From Chryseobacterium angstadtii (GTDB lineage: Bacteria; Bacteroidota; Bacteroidia; Flavobacteriales; Weeksellaceae): a stretch of 64,000 bases of DNA. The notes beneath the pieces were generated by a model, which saw only the letters and a program-made list of their open reading frames with translations, was not told the origin of the DNA and searched no databases. A program made the position numbers and the translations under genes. Numbering within the stretch: the first letter of the stretch is position 1; each line of letters opens with the position of its first letter. Shown here piece by piece: positions 16,513 through 23,315 of the stretch. The stretch is from contig NZ_LFND01000001.1 of NCBI RefSeq assembly GCF_001045465.1, positions 620,001 through 684,000 of the forward strand, read 5' to 3'.

Positions 16513-17691
16513 TCAGTATATTTTTGATCTTACGGTTTTGTATAATGTTTTAAGAAGTTTGGTAAAATAAATCATCAGCAGGGTCAGAATGGCAAATTTG
16601 TAGACCAGCTTGAGGATAGAACAGGCATCCATATTCCCTACTTTAAGAATACTTCCGAAAGTATTGATGTAAGTTCCCAGGAAATTGAAAATCGCCAGAG
16701 CCAGCATTACATTAACGCCCACTTTGAGCACTGAATAAATAATAAGCGGCAGGCTGTAGGGATTCATGTATTTCCGTTCATCTTCAATAAAGAAAGAGGA
16801 AAGAGGCCTGATGATTTTTTTCATCCAGAATCTGATGCACATCTGGTATTTTTTACTGAGGTTGGGCAGATTGAACAGGTCACTGTAAAGCCAGTAGCCG
16901 TCAAACTTGAAAAACGGAAATAAATTAACAAGCATCGTAATTCCGTTGATAATAAATACATTGTGCAGCACATGCAGGACCTGATCATTAAGATCCAAAT
17001 AGGTATAAGAGCAAAACAGCAGTACACCCAATATAGACTGGAAAAAAATTCCACCCAGATTCACCACTACTCTTTTGTATCTGCTCAAGGCCCACACATT
17101 CGTTACATCCGCATAAAAAACAGGGAATATAAGGTAGAGTCCAAAGCCTATTGAATAGGTTTTCTGCTTAAAGAACTGTGTTGCGGTAACATGCCCCAGC
17201 TCATGGATGATAAGGATAAAAAATAAGCAGAGATAGGTAACAAAATATACGCCCAGGGTATTGGTACAGTACTCTCCATTCATATCATGCTGTGGCAAAA
17301 ATGCCAGTTTATAGAGATTGAAAAGAAGAAAGACTACCAGAACCGGCCAGAATACATAAGGCTTGATCAGGAATCTCAGAGCATCTGCTATTTTCTTATA
17401 ATGTTTCGGAAAAAGGAGATCTACTTTGTACCACATAAAGGACAGGTTGTTCGCCTTTTCTTTTTTGAGCAACGGTGTTACAATATCCGTTATACTTTTC
17501 TGAAGCTCTTCCGGGGTTGAGGTAATTTCATGCTCTTGATGAAGCAGCTCACTGATTTCATCAAAAGTATGGCCTTCCTTCACCTTCAGAAAGATGGTAT
17601 AGGTTACTTCATTTATTTCGTAGTATTTCTCGTTGATAATCAACAGATATCTCCCGTTATCTTTTATGATATCAAAATCACTTGTATTCAT
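16513..17691 (-). CDS. M50 site-2-type membrane metalloprotease with RRE-like N-terminus
   Basis: 392 residues. Residues 1-80 are soluble and resemble a PqqD/RRE domain (YEINEVTYTIFLKVKEG, then a helical pair). Six to eight membrane helices follow. The zinc site is HELGH (163-167), with the third ligand in FKFDGYW (261-267), a pattern frequent in RiPP-cluster M50 proteases. It probably removes the leader of the precursor peptides at or in the inner membrane, perhaps coupled to export, since no ABC exporter is present. One base separates its stop from the arginase ATG. Confidence 0.85.
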   Translation of the reverse strand: MNTSDFDIIKDNGRYLLIINEKYYEINEVTYTIFLKVKEGHTFDEISELLHQEHEITSTPEELQKSITDIVTPLLKKEKANNLSFMWYKVDLLFPKHYKKIADALRFLIKPYVFWPVLVVFLLFNLYKLAFLPQHDMNGEYCTNTLGVYFVTYLCLFFILIIHELGHVTATQFFKQKTYSIGFGLYLIFPVFYADVTNVWALSRYKRVVVNLGGIFFQSILGVLLFCSYTYLDLNDQVLHVLHNVFIINGITMLVNLFPFFKFDGYWLYSDLFNLPNLSKKYQMCIRFWMKKIIRPLSSFFIEDERKYMNPYSLPLIIYSVLKVGVNVMLALAIFNFLGTYINTFGSILKVGNMDACSILKLVYKFAILTLLMIYFTKLLKTLYKTVRSKIY

Positions 17692-17861
17692 GTAATCAAC
17701 AACTAAAATTTAAGTCTGAATTTTTATAAGGCTATGTGATCCTGGTGTTATATCAATGATGATCTTATGAATTGCAGGTCACTCAAAACATTCTATCCGA
17801 AGTTTTTTTCAATCTTGTTATCTGTATCACCTATTATGACGAGGTAATGATGGTAGAAAAT

Positions 17862-17889
17862 GTAAGGCGGAGCTTCAGCCCCACCTTAC
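17862..17889 (-). terminator. Strong hairpin between precursor array and protease gene
   Basis: Minus-strand stem GTAAGGTGGGGC / GCTCCGCCTTAC of 12 pairs including two G-U pairs and a four-base loop, 13 bases after the last precursor stop. The following bases are only moderately T-rich, so it may be a partial terminator or a 3' stabiliser that keeps precursor transcript above enzyme transcript. Confidence 0.5.
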
Positions 17890-17901
17890 AATAGATAGGT
17901 C

Positions 17902-18039
17902 TTAAACAGCTGATACTTCTAGTCTAACATCTGCTCTGTTTCCATTGCATCTGTCAATATCCAAAGAAACAACAGAAGTTTCGAATCTTTCTTCTAGCTC
18001 AACGATAGAGATAGAGTTAGTTAAATTCTTGTTTTCCAT
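17902..18039 (-). CDS. Putative RiPP precursor peptide, copy 4
   Basis: 45 residues. The leader (MENKNLTNS..., containing ISIVELEERFETS) is the same as in the other copies; the variable C-terminal part is IDRCNGNRADVRLEVSAV. One cysteine and three arginines (30, 35, 39) fall in the likely core. No double glycine and no signal peptide. It is nearest the protease gene and the most diverged copy. Confidence 0.85.
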   Translation of the reverse strand: MENKNLTNSISIVELEERFETSVVSLDIDRCNGNRADVRLEVSAV

Positions 18040-18106
18040 GAGAATTGAATTTTAAGGGTTAATACTTAATTTTTTTAATTACAAACGACTTTCGTCAGGT
18101 CTTCAA

Positions 18107-18247
18107 TTACTTGATAACTGAAGCCTCTAATCTTACATCTGCTCTGTTATCGTTGCATCTGTCCATGTCTAAAGAAACAACCGAAGTTTCGAATCTTTCT
18201 TCAAGCTCAACGATAGAGATAGAATTAGTTAAATTCTTGTTTTCCAT
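18107..18247 (-). CDS. Putative RiPP precursor peptide, copy 3
   Basis: 46 residues, one longer than the others because of a terminal lysine. Leader identical to copy 4; variable part MDRCNDNRADVRLEASVIK. It shares the Asn-Arg-Ala core variant with copy 4, while copies 1 and 2 have Arg-Asn-Thr-Ala at this place. Confidence 0.85.
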   Translation of the reverse strand: MENKNLTNSISIVELEERFETSVVSLDMDRCNDNRADVRLEASVIK

Positions 18248-18306
18248 GAGAATTTAAATTTTAAGGGTTAATACCAGTTTTTTTTAATCAGAAGATTATG
18301 CTCATC

Positions 18307-18444
18307 TTAAATAGCAGAAGCCTCCAATCTTACGTCCGCTGTGTTACGGCTGCATCTTTCAGCATCCAGAGAAACAACAGAAGTTTCGAATCTTTCTTCT
18401 AACTCAACGATAGAGATAGAATTAGATAAATTCTTGTTTTCCAT
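18307..18444 (-). CDS. Putative RiPP precursor peptide, copy 2
   Basis: 45 residues. Leader differs from copy 3 by Thr7 to Ser. Variable part AERCSRNTADVRLEASAI, nearly the same as copy 1. One Cys (31) and arginines at 30, 33 and 39. Confidence 0.85.
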   Translation of the reverse strand: MENKNLSNSISIVELEERFETSVVSLDAERCSRNTADVRLEASAI

Positions 18445-18503
18445 GAGAATTTAAATTTTAAGGGTTAGTACCAGTTTTTTTTAATCAGAAGATTATGGTC
18501 ATC

Positions 18504-18641
18504 TTAAACAACAGAAGCCTCTAATCTTACGTCTGCTGTGTTACGGCTGCATCTTTCAGCATCCAGAGAAACAACAGAAGTTTCGAATCTTTCTTCCAGC
18601 TCAACGATAGAGATAGAATTAGTTAAATTTTTGTTTTTCAT
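18504..18641 (-). CDS. Putative RiPP precursor peptide, copy 1
   Basis: 45 residues and first to be transcribed. Starts MKNKNLTNS; the other copies start MENKN. Variable part AERCSRNTADVRLEASVV. A conserved ISIVELEERFETS leader, no signal peptide and a position directly upstream of an RRE-carrying protease and arginase-like enzyme mark it as a RiPP precursor. The leader/core border is not known; the change in conservation after SLD (residue 27) is the best guess. Confidence 0.85.
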   Translation of the reverse strand: MKNKNLTNSISIVELEERFETSVVSLDAERCSRNTADVRLEASVV

Positions 18642-18682
18642 AAGAAATTAAATTTAAATGGGGTTAATAATATTTTTAGAAC

Positions 18683-18710
18683 CAAACATGACTTGCAATA
18701 AGTCCTTCAA
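18683..18710 (-). promoter_or_regulatory. Possible internal promoter before the precursor array
   Basis: Minus-strand TTG (18708-18710), 17-base spacer, CATGTTTG (18683-18690): seven of eight matches to TAnnTTTG. Predicted start near 18676, about 35 bases before copy 1. It would let peptides be made in excess of the enzymes. Confidence 0.4.
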
Positions 18711-18713
18711 TGA

Positions 18714-18812
18714 TTAAATTGATGCATATCTATATCCGTCCCATGCTTCAAAAGCATAGAGAAATACAATTCCTGAAATATAAATGAGGGTCGTTTCTGT
18801 CTGCAGAAACAT
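18714..18812 (-). CDS. Small hydrophobic ORF between ACP and precursor array (doubtful)
   Basis: 32 residues starting MFLQTETT and containing one hydrophobic stretch (LIYISGIVFLYAF). A small membrane peptide, for example immunity or a leader peptide, is possible. The bases just upstream (ATTGAGCTGAAGAAGGAAAC) resemble the precursor-leader DNA, so the whole region may be a decayed extra precursor copy. Chance ORF cannot be excluded. Confidence 0.25.
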   Translation of the reverse strand: MFLQTETTLIYISGIVFLYAFEAWDGYRYASI

Positions 18813-18893
18813 TGAATTTTGAGTTTCCTTCTTCAGCTCAATGAGTACACTGAATCTTTTCCGGAAGGAAAGGGTAAGAAAAGCAGTTCCGGT

Positions 18894-19187
18894 TTAGTCT
18901 TCTACCTTTTCTTCTATCAGATTTCCTTTTTCTATGACCAAATCTGCCAGGGAATTAATGTTCATGAACGTCTGCTCATTAAATTCCGAAGGATCTATAT
19001 TGTACTTTTCAGACAGCACGGTGGCTATTTCCAGTACAACCAGCGAATCCTGGATGATTCCGCTTTCCGGATCGTCTTCACTTCCAAAAAGGCTTTTTTC
19101 GTTGTCTATCTGATCCGGTGTAAGGTCCAGCTTCAACACATCAATGATAATCTCTTTAATTTCTTTTTTGATTAAATCTGTTTCCAT
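18894..19187 (-). CDS. Acyl carrier protein
   Basis: 97 residues, four-helix carrier fold. The phosphopantetheine site is DSL with Ser48 (IIQDSLVVLEIA). Acidic overall. It holds the growing acyl chain as a thioester for the ketosynthase, reductase and dehydratase encoded around it. It starts four bases after the ketosynthase stop. It is longer and less typical than the fatty-acid AcpP, which fits a dedicated secondary-metabolism carrier. Confidence 0.9.
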   Translation of the reverse strand: METDLIKKEIKEIIIDVLKLDLTPDQIDNEKSLFGSEDDPESGIIQDSLVVLEIATVLSEKYNIDPSEFNEQTFMNINSLADLVIEKGNLIEEKVED

Positions 19188-19191
19188 ATTC

Positions 19192-20418
19192 TTAATTTTT
19201 TTGTAATATTAAACTTGTCATACATCCACCGAATGCAAATGAATTAGAGATGGCTGTATTGATTTTTTCTTTTATAGCTTTGCGGGGGATCATCACATTT
19301 TCAGGGGTATCTATGATGACATGATCATCCGGAAGTAAGTTGGGTGGAACAAAGGAATTGTTCATGGCCAATATGGTAAGGGCAGCTTCCATAGCTCCGG
19401 CAGCTCCCAGGCAATGCCCGGTCTGGCTTTTTGTAGAACTGATGAACAGGGTATCTTTTTTATCTCCCTCATCCAGCAGCCTGCCGATCCCAAGAAGTTC
19501 GCTCCCGTCATTCGTAGGGGTTGCGGTACCGTGAGCATTGATATAATCTACCTCATCGATGGTGATTCCGCCTCTTTGCAGAGCGCCATCCATGCAATTG
19601 TACACTGTGCTTCCGTCAGCTTTTAAAGCGGTAGGATGATGCGCCTCATTCATAAAGTAATAAGACAGGACTTCCGCATAGATTTCTTTGTTGTTTTCTA
19701 CAGCATGATCGTAATCTTCAAGAATCAAAAATACAGACCCGTCCCCCAGCATCAGCCCGTCCCTTGTTTTGGAAAAAGGCGTACAATGCGTTTTAGACAG
19801 GGCGTGAAGGCAGTTGAATCCTGAAAAAGCGAGTTCTGAAAAAATATCAACTCCTCCTGCGATCACCGTTTTATATTTTCCGGTTTTGATAAGATCCAGC
19901 CCTCTCCCGATGGAATTGGCGCTGGCCGAACAGGCAGTGGAAATGGTAGAAGACTGGCCTCTGATTCCGAAATGCTTGCAGATATCCCCGGTAATAGTCT
20001 GTACGGAATGGGATGACAGACTAAGCAGATCATAGGTAAGCTCCCGGGTCGCAATAAATTCTTTATAGTATTCTGTAAAACTATGTCCGGAGCCAATTGA
20101 TGAGCCGACAACCAGGGCAGCATTCTTCAGATCTTCCTTTGTAAGTCCCGCGTCTTCCACAGCCTCATTGATACTGTGAACAGCACAGCTGAACTGAATG
20201 GTCTTATCGTCTTTTGAAATTTCACTCAGGTATTCCTGATCTATACAGAAAGCGGTATCGTTTCTGTAAAACTTATGATTGACATCAAACCTCTCTATAT
20301 TTCTTGTACAAAGCTCGTTATCCGTCAGAGCATTAATGTGGTCTTCCTTATTCTTTCCTAAAGAACTCAGCATTCCGATCCCTGTAACTACAACTCTTTT
20401 TTTATTCATTTCGCTCAT
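19192..20418 (-). CDS. Beta-ketoacyl-ACP synthase, FabF-like, catalytically intact
   Basis: 408 residues, thiolase fold. Catalytic Cys163 in STACSASA, His296 in NAHGTATP, Lys330 in SSTKSQTGH and His335 are all present. It condenses malonyl-ACP with the growing acyl-ACP. Paired with the inactive homologue at 21199-22383 it forms a KS/chain-length-factor-like couple as in type II polyketide and aryl-polyene systems. No acyltransferase for malonyl loading is in the window, so the general FabD probably supplies it. Confidence 0.92.
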   Translation of the reverse strand: MSEMNKKRVVVTGIGMLSSLGKNKEDHINALTDNELCTRNIERFDVNHKFYRNDTAFCIDQEYLSEISKDDKTIQFSCAVHSINEAVEDAGLTKEDLKNAALVVGSSIGSGHSFTEYYKEFIATRELTYDLLSLSSHSVQTITGDICKHFGIRGQSSTISTACSASANSIGRGLDLIKTGKYKTVIAGGVDIFSELAFSGFNCLHALSKTHCTPFSKTRDGLMLGDGSVFLILEDYDHAVENNKEIYAEVLSYYFMNEAHHPTALKADGSTVYNCMDGALQRGGITIDEVDYINAHGTATPTNDGSELLGIGRLLDEGDKKDTLFISSTKSQTGHCLGAAGAMEAALTILAMNNSFVPPNLLPDDHVIIDTPENVMIPRKAIKEKINTAISNSFAFGGCMTSLILQKN

Positions 20419-20455
20419 ATGGTCATAATAAATAGATTACTTACCCGTCTTAATT

Positions 20456-21202
20456 TTATCCTGTAATTCCTCCATCTACAATGATTTCCTGTCCGGTAAG
20501 GTATTCCGGAGAAGAACTTCCCAGATAGTAGGTAACATCCGCAATTTCTTCCGGCATTCCCATTCTTTTATAGATGCTGTTGTCTATTCTCATCTTCAGG
20601 TATTTTTCCGGAACATCATCTGTGCTTTCCGTACTTACGAAGCCCGGTGCCACAGAGTTTACAATGATTCCCATGCTTCCCACCTCTTTTACAATGGATT
20701 TCGAGAAACCTATGATGGCTCCTTTCGAGGCTGCATAAGGTGAATGTCCCGGGTTGCCCTTTGTTCCCGCAATAGAAGTGATGTTTACAATACGCCCTCC
20801 TTTGTTCCGGATAAATATGGGCAGTACTTCTCTCACCGCATTGACTACCGACATGAGGTTCATACCCAATATTTCCTGGAAATAATCATTGCTGCAGAAC
20901 ATAAAAGGTTTCAGTTTTCCGTGGCCGCCTACGTTATTGATTAGGGCTGATACGGAAGAAAAGTCTTCTTTGTTCTCTTTAAAAAGTCTTTTAACATCCG
21001 CTGCATCTGCCATATCACATTTGTAGCTTTTAGCCGGTGGGCAGCTGTAGTTCTCATTAATATGATCTACAAGTTCAAGTGCTTCTTTGTCACTGTTCTT
21101 ATAAGTAAACAACACCTCACATCCTTCCTGCGCAAATTTCAGGGCTATGCTTTTCCCTATTCCTCTGGACCCGCCAGATATCAGTACTTTTTTTGCTGTC
21201 AT
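20456..21202 (-). CDS. 3-oxoacyl-ACP reductase (FabG-like SDR)
   Basis: 248 residues, classical short-chain dehydrogenase. Cofactor motif GGSRGIGK (10-17), NNVGG near 89-93, and the catalytic Ser143, Tyr156, Lys160 (YAASK). It reduces the beta-keto group after each condensation, with NADPH most likely. It overlaps the chain-length-factor-like gene by four bases. Together with the dehydratase and with no enoyl reductase in the cluster, this predicts a conjugated polyene chain, unless the housekeeping FabI acts. Confidence 0.92.
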   Translation of the reverse strand: MTAKKVLISGGSRGIGKSIALKFAQEGCEVLFTYKNSDKEALELVDHINENYSCPPAKSYKCDMADAADVKRLFKENKEDFSSVSALINNVGGHGKLKPFMFCSNDYFQEILGMNLMSVVNAVREVLPIFIRNKGGRIVNITSIAGTKGNPGHSPYAASKGAIIGFSKSIVKEVGSMGIIVNSVAPGFVSTESTDDVPEKYLKMRIDNSIYKRMGMPEEIADVTYYLGSSSPEYLTGQEIIVDGGITG

Positions 21203-22383
21203 TGGTATTTTTTTAATAGTAAAACTGTATTATTTCCGCCTAAGGAATAGTTGTGAACCAGTGTAAAGCTGCTTTCGTGGTCGGGAGATACACCCAGTGA
21301 AATATTATGGGGAATATCTTCTACACTTACATATTCCAACGGTCTGTAAGGTTCGGTAACAAACGGAGCGATAACATTCAGGTTGCTGAAACCTGACATT
21401 CCTTCTCCCAAAAGCAATTTGATATTGCTGTAATTGAATTTGTAAGGAAGCGGTTTTAATGCCATAAATTCATATTTTTTTATTTGCCACGGGAGACACG
21501 ATGTACCCAGTATATTAATGGAGTCTTCTTCTTTGATCTCGTTGTCCTGCAATATCTTCTCTATGTTGAACTCAAGCTGTTCCGCATCTCTTTCGAAAAT
21601 AGTATACGAAGAGGTCGTATCCATATAAGAATGATAATCCAGTATTTCACCGTATATTTTGGCATTTCTCTTCAGAGCAGATTCCAGGGTTTCTATCACG
21701 ACAAATCCGGCAGATTCGCTGAAAATATTTTTATTGTCGGCGTTAATGATGTCTTCCTGCATGGAATCACCACCTGCTGCCACCGCTTTCTTTTTCTTTT
21801 CGAGATTAAAAAGAGTCAATTCCTTGATCTCATCCACGCCTCCGCAGACTACGATATCACAATGCTCATTTCTGATGAGGTCTATTCCGTACACCACACT
21901 TTCTTCTCCGTATACGAAAGAACTTGGTCCTTTTATTTTAAATGCTCTTGAAACATCTCCCAAAACACTGTTGGATGTTGCTTTAGAAAAATTAAACGGA
22001 CTGAGTCTATCCGGTCCTTTCGTAAAAAGGGTGGTCAGAAAGTTCTGGATCTCGGCACTGGGTCCCAGCGTATTGGTGATGATTAATCCGGTATTTTCCA
22101 GCAGCTCACTTTCATACAAATCCGCATCGTGCAGTGCATTGATGCAGGCTTTCATAGCAATACTTGAAAGCTGATTAGGAAACGGGGCCTTCATAGGCAG
22201 ATATTTACTGATATCTATCGTGGGAATCTGCCCGAAATAAATATCTCCTATGTCATACGTGGACCAGGAATGGCCACCTGAAAACGAGAAAGCCTTATTG
22301 GATATGCTGTCTGCAAAATCCTGGTTCTCCAATCCTTTTGGAGTAACGGCTCCCCAACCTGTAATAACGATTCTCTTTTCCAA
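21199..22383 (-). CDS. Inactive ketosynthase homologue, chain-length-factor-like
   Basis: 394 residues, ketosynthase fold kept (MEKRIVITGWGAVTPKG start, GPSS region, C-terminal NYSLGGNNT). The active centre is lost: where the partner has the cysteine motif this protein has GPSSFVYGEES (152-162) with Glu at the cysteine position. The NAHGT histidine becomes NILGT and the GH histidine becomes GE. Chain length factors lose the cysteine and dimerise with an active synthase to set product length. Adjacent co-transcription with an intact synthase supports this role. Confidence 0.82.
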   Translation of the reverse strand: MEKRIVITGWGAVTPKGLENQDFADSISNKAFSFSGGHSWSTYDIGDIYFGQIPTIDISKYLPMKAPFPNQLSSIAMKACINALHDADLYESELLENTGLIITNTLGPSAEIQNFLTTLFTKGPDRLSPFNFSKATSNSVLGDVSRAFKIKGPSSFVYGEESVVYGIDLIRNEHCDIVVCGGVDEIKELTLFNLEKKKKAVAAGGDSMQEDIINADNKNIFSESAGFVVIETLESALKRNAKIYGEILDYHSYMDTTSSYTIFERDAEQLEFNIEKILQDNEIKEEDSINILGTSCLPWQIKKYEFMALKPLPYKFNYSNIKLLLGEGMSGFSNLNVIAPFVTEPYRPLEYVSVEDIPHNISLGVSPDHESSFTLVHNYSLGGNNTVLLLKKYQ

Positions 22384-22390
22384 AATTCTA

Positions 22391-22819
22391 TTATTTTAAA
22401 ACTAACTCTGCAAGGCAGACTACTTTATCTTCTAAAATCACTTCACATTCAAAGGTGTAAAACCCCATAATGATGGTCTTTAACTTTGCGGAGATCCTTA
22501 ATCTTTGCTCCGGGTACACTTCATGGTTAAATGTTGTGTTTTTAATTTTGATGGCTCTACCAAGAATGGCGCCCGGAACTTTTGAATATTCAAGATTAAG
22601 GCGAATAAATAATCCACAAGTCTGAAACATTGTCTCTACCAGTATAACTCCCGGAGTTATCGGGTTTCCTTCAAAATGCCCTTTAAAAAAATAGCTGTCT
22701 TCTTTAAAAAATGCCTCTGAAATCAGATGGGTATTGGGTTCAAATTCAACTATTTTTTCTACCAGCAGCATGGGCGGTCTGTGCGGCAATAGTTGCGAAG
22801 GTGAAGGAAAATTTTTCAT
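22391..22819 (-). CDS. FabZ-like 3-hydroxyacyl-ACP dehydratase
   Basis: 142 residues, single hot-dog domain. Family motifs are LLPHRPPMLLVEKI, then HFEGNPITPGVILVETMFQ with catalytic His48 and Glu62. It removes water from the 3-hydroxyacyl-ACP to make the trans-2-enoyl chain. Length is typical of FabZ. Seven bases separate it from the chain-length-factor-like gene. Confidence 0.9.
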   Translation of the reverse strand: MKNFPSPSQLLPHRPPMLLVEKIVEFEPNTHLISEAFFKEDSYFFKGHFEGNPITPGVILVETMFQTCGLFIRLNLEYSKVPGAILGRAIKIKNTTFNHEVYPEQRLRISAKLKTIIMGFYTFECEVILEDKVVCLAELVLK

Positions 22820-22850
22820 ATATATATAATGGTATTAATTTTTTATGTTT

Positions 22851-23315
22851 TTATTTTTTATGACAAACTGCACAGGCATACTCATCATCAATATTAATCT
22901 CTTCAAAATACACCGATCCGATATCTATTTCACTTTGGTAAGCGTTGATCAGTTTCAGTTGTAACATTTTCACCAGTGCTTCCAGCTTTACCCAGTCGTT
23001 CACATGATACACCGGCATGATATGGCCATAAAGTCTGTTTATAAAGGAATAACATTTCTCACCGATTTCTCTTTTCCATTCAATATCTACCCCAATCGGT
23101 TTCCGGGAAACAGCACAGATCACCAGGTGACGGGAATGGGAAATACTTATATAATATTCCGAATCTTTAATAAAAGGTTCTCCGTTTTTTCCTTTTTCAA
23201 TAATGGTTTTCTTTCCGAAAAAAGAATTCGCTAAATCCTCTGCAACCCCATTTTTTGTTTCATCTGCATATGTATATAAGAGGTGAATATCATTTGGTAA
23301 ACTGATGACTTTCAT
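22851..23315 (-). CDS. 4'-phosphopantetheinyl transferase (short Sfp-type)
   Basis: 154 residues, shorter than the usual 200-240. The signature is recognisable: ISISHSRHLVICAVS, PIGVDIEW with the magnesium-binding Asp, and WVKLEALVK replacing the usual WxxKEAxxK (first Lys becomes Leu, the Glu stays). It would add the phosphopantetheine arm to the neighbouring acyl carrier protein. Its start overlaps the ligase gene by 26 bases. A dedicated transferase argues that the carrier is not served by the housekeeping AcpS. Confidence 0.82.
   Translation of the reverse strand: MKVISLPNDIHLLYTYADETKNGVAEDLANSFFGKKTIIEKGKNGEPFIKDSEYYISISHSRHLVICAVSRKPIGVDIEWKREIGEKCYSFINRLYGHIMPVYHVNDWVKLEALVKMLQLKLINAYQSEIDIGSVYFEEINIDDEYACAVCHKK

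Larger units (their letters stand above)
17902..18660 (-). repeat. Tandem array of about 197-bp units, each one precursor gene
   Basis: Four head-to-tail units. Start codons are 197, 197 and 208 bases apart. Coding and spacer parts are both conserved: the spacers share ACCCTTAAAATT before the ATG. This shows recent duplication of a whole gene-plus-leader cassette, with differences concentrated in the peptide C-terminus. Confidence 0.9.

Noticed and set aside
17902..18660. Regular direct repeats that look CRISPR-like
   Set aside because: Units are about 197 bases and each contains an intact short reading frame with a common start. CRISPR repeats are 25-40 bases with unrelated spacers.
21484..22174. 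Long plus-strand frames (155 and 171 codons) opposite the dead ketosynthase
   Set aside because: They are antisense to a clear ketosynthase gene, have no family features and arise from codon bias on the other strand.
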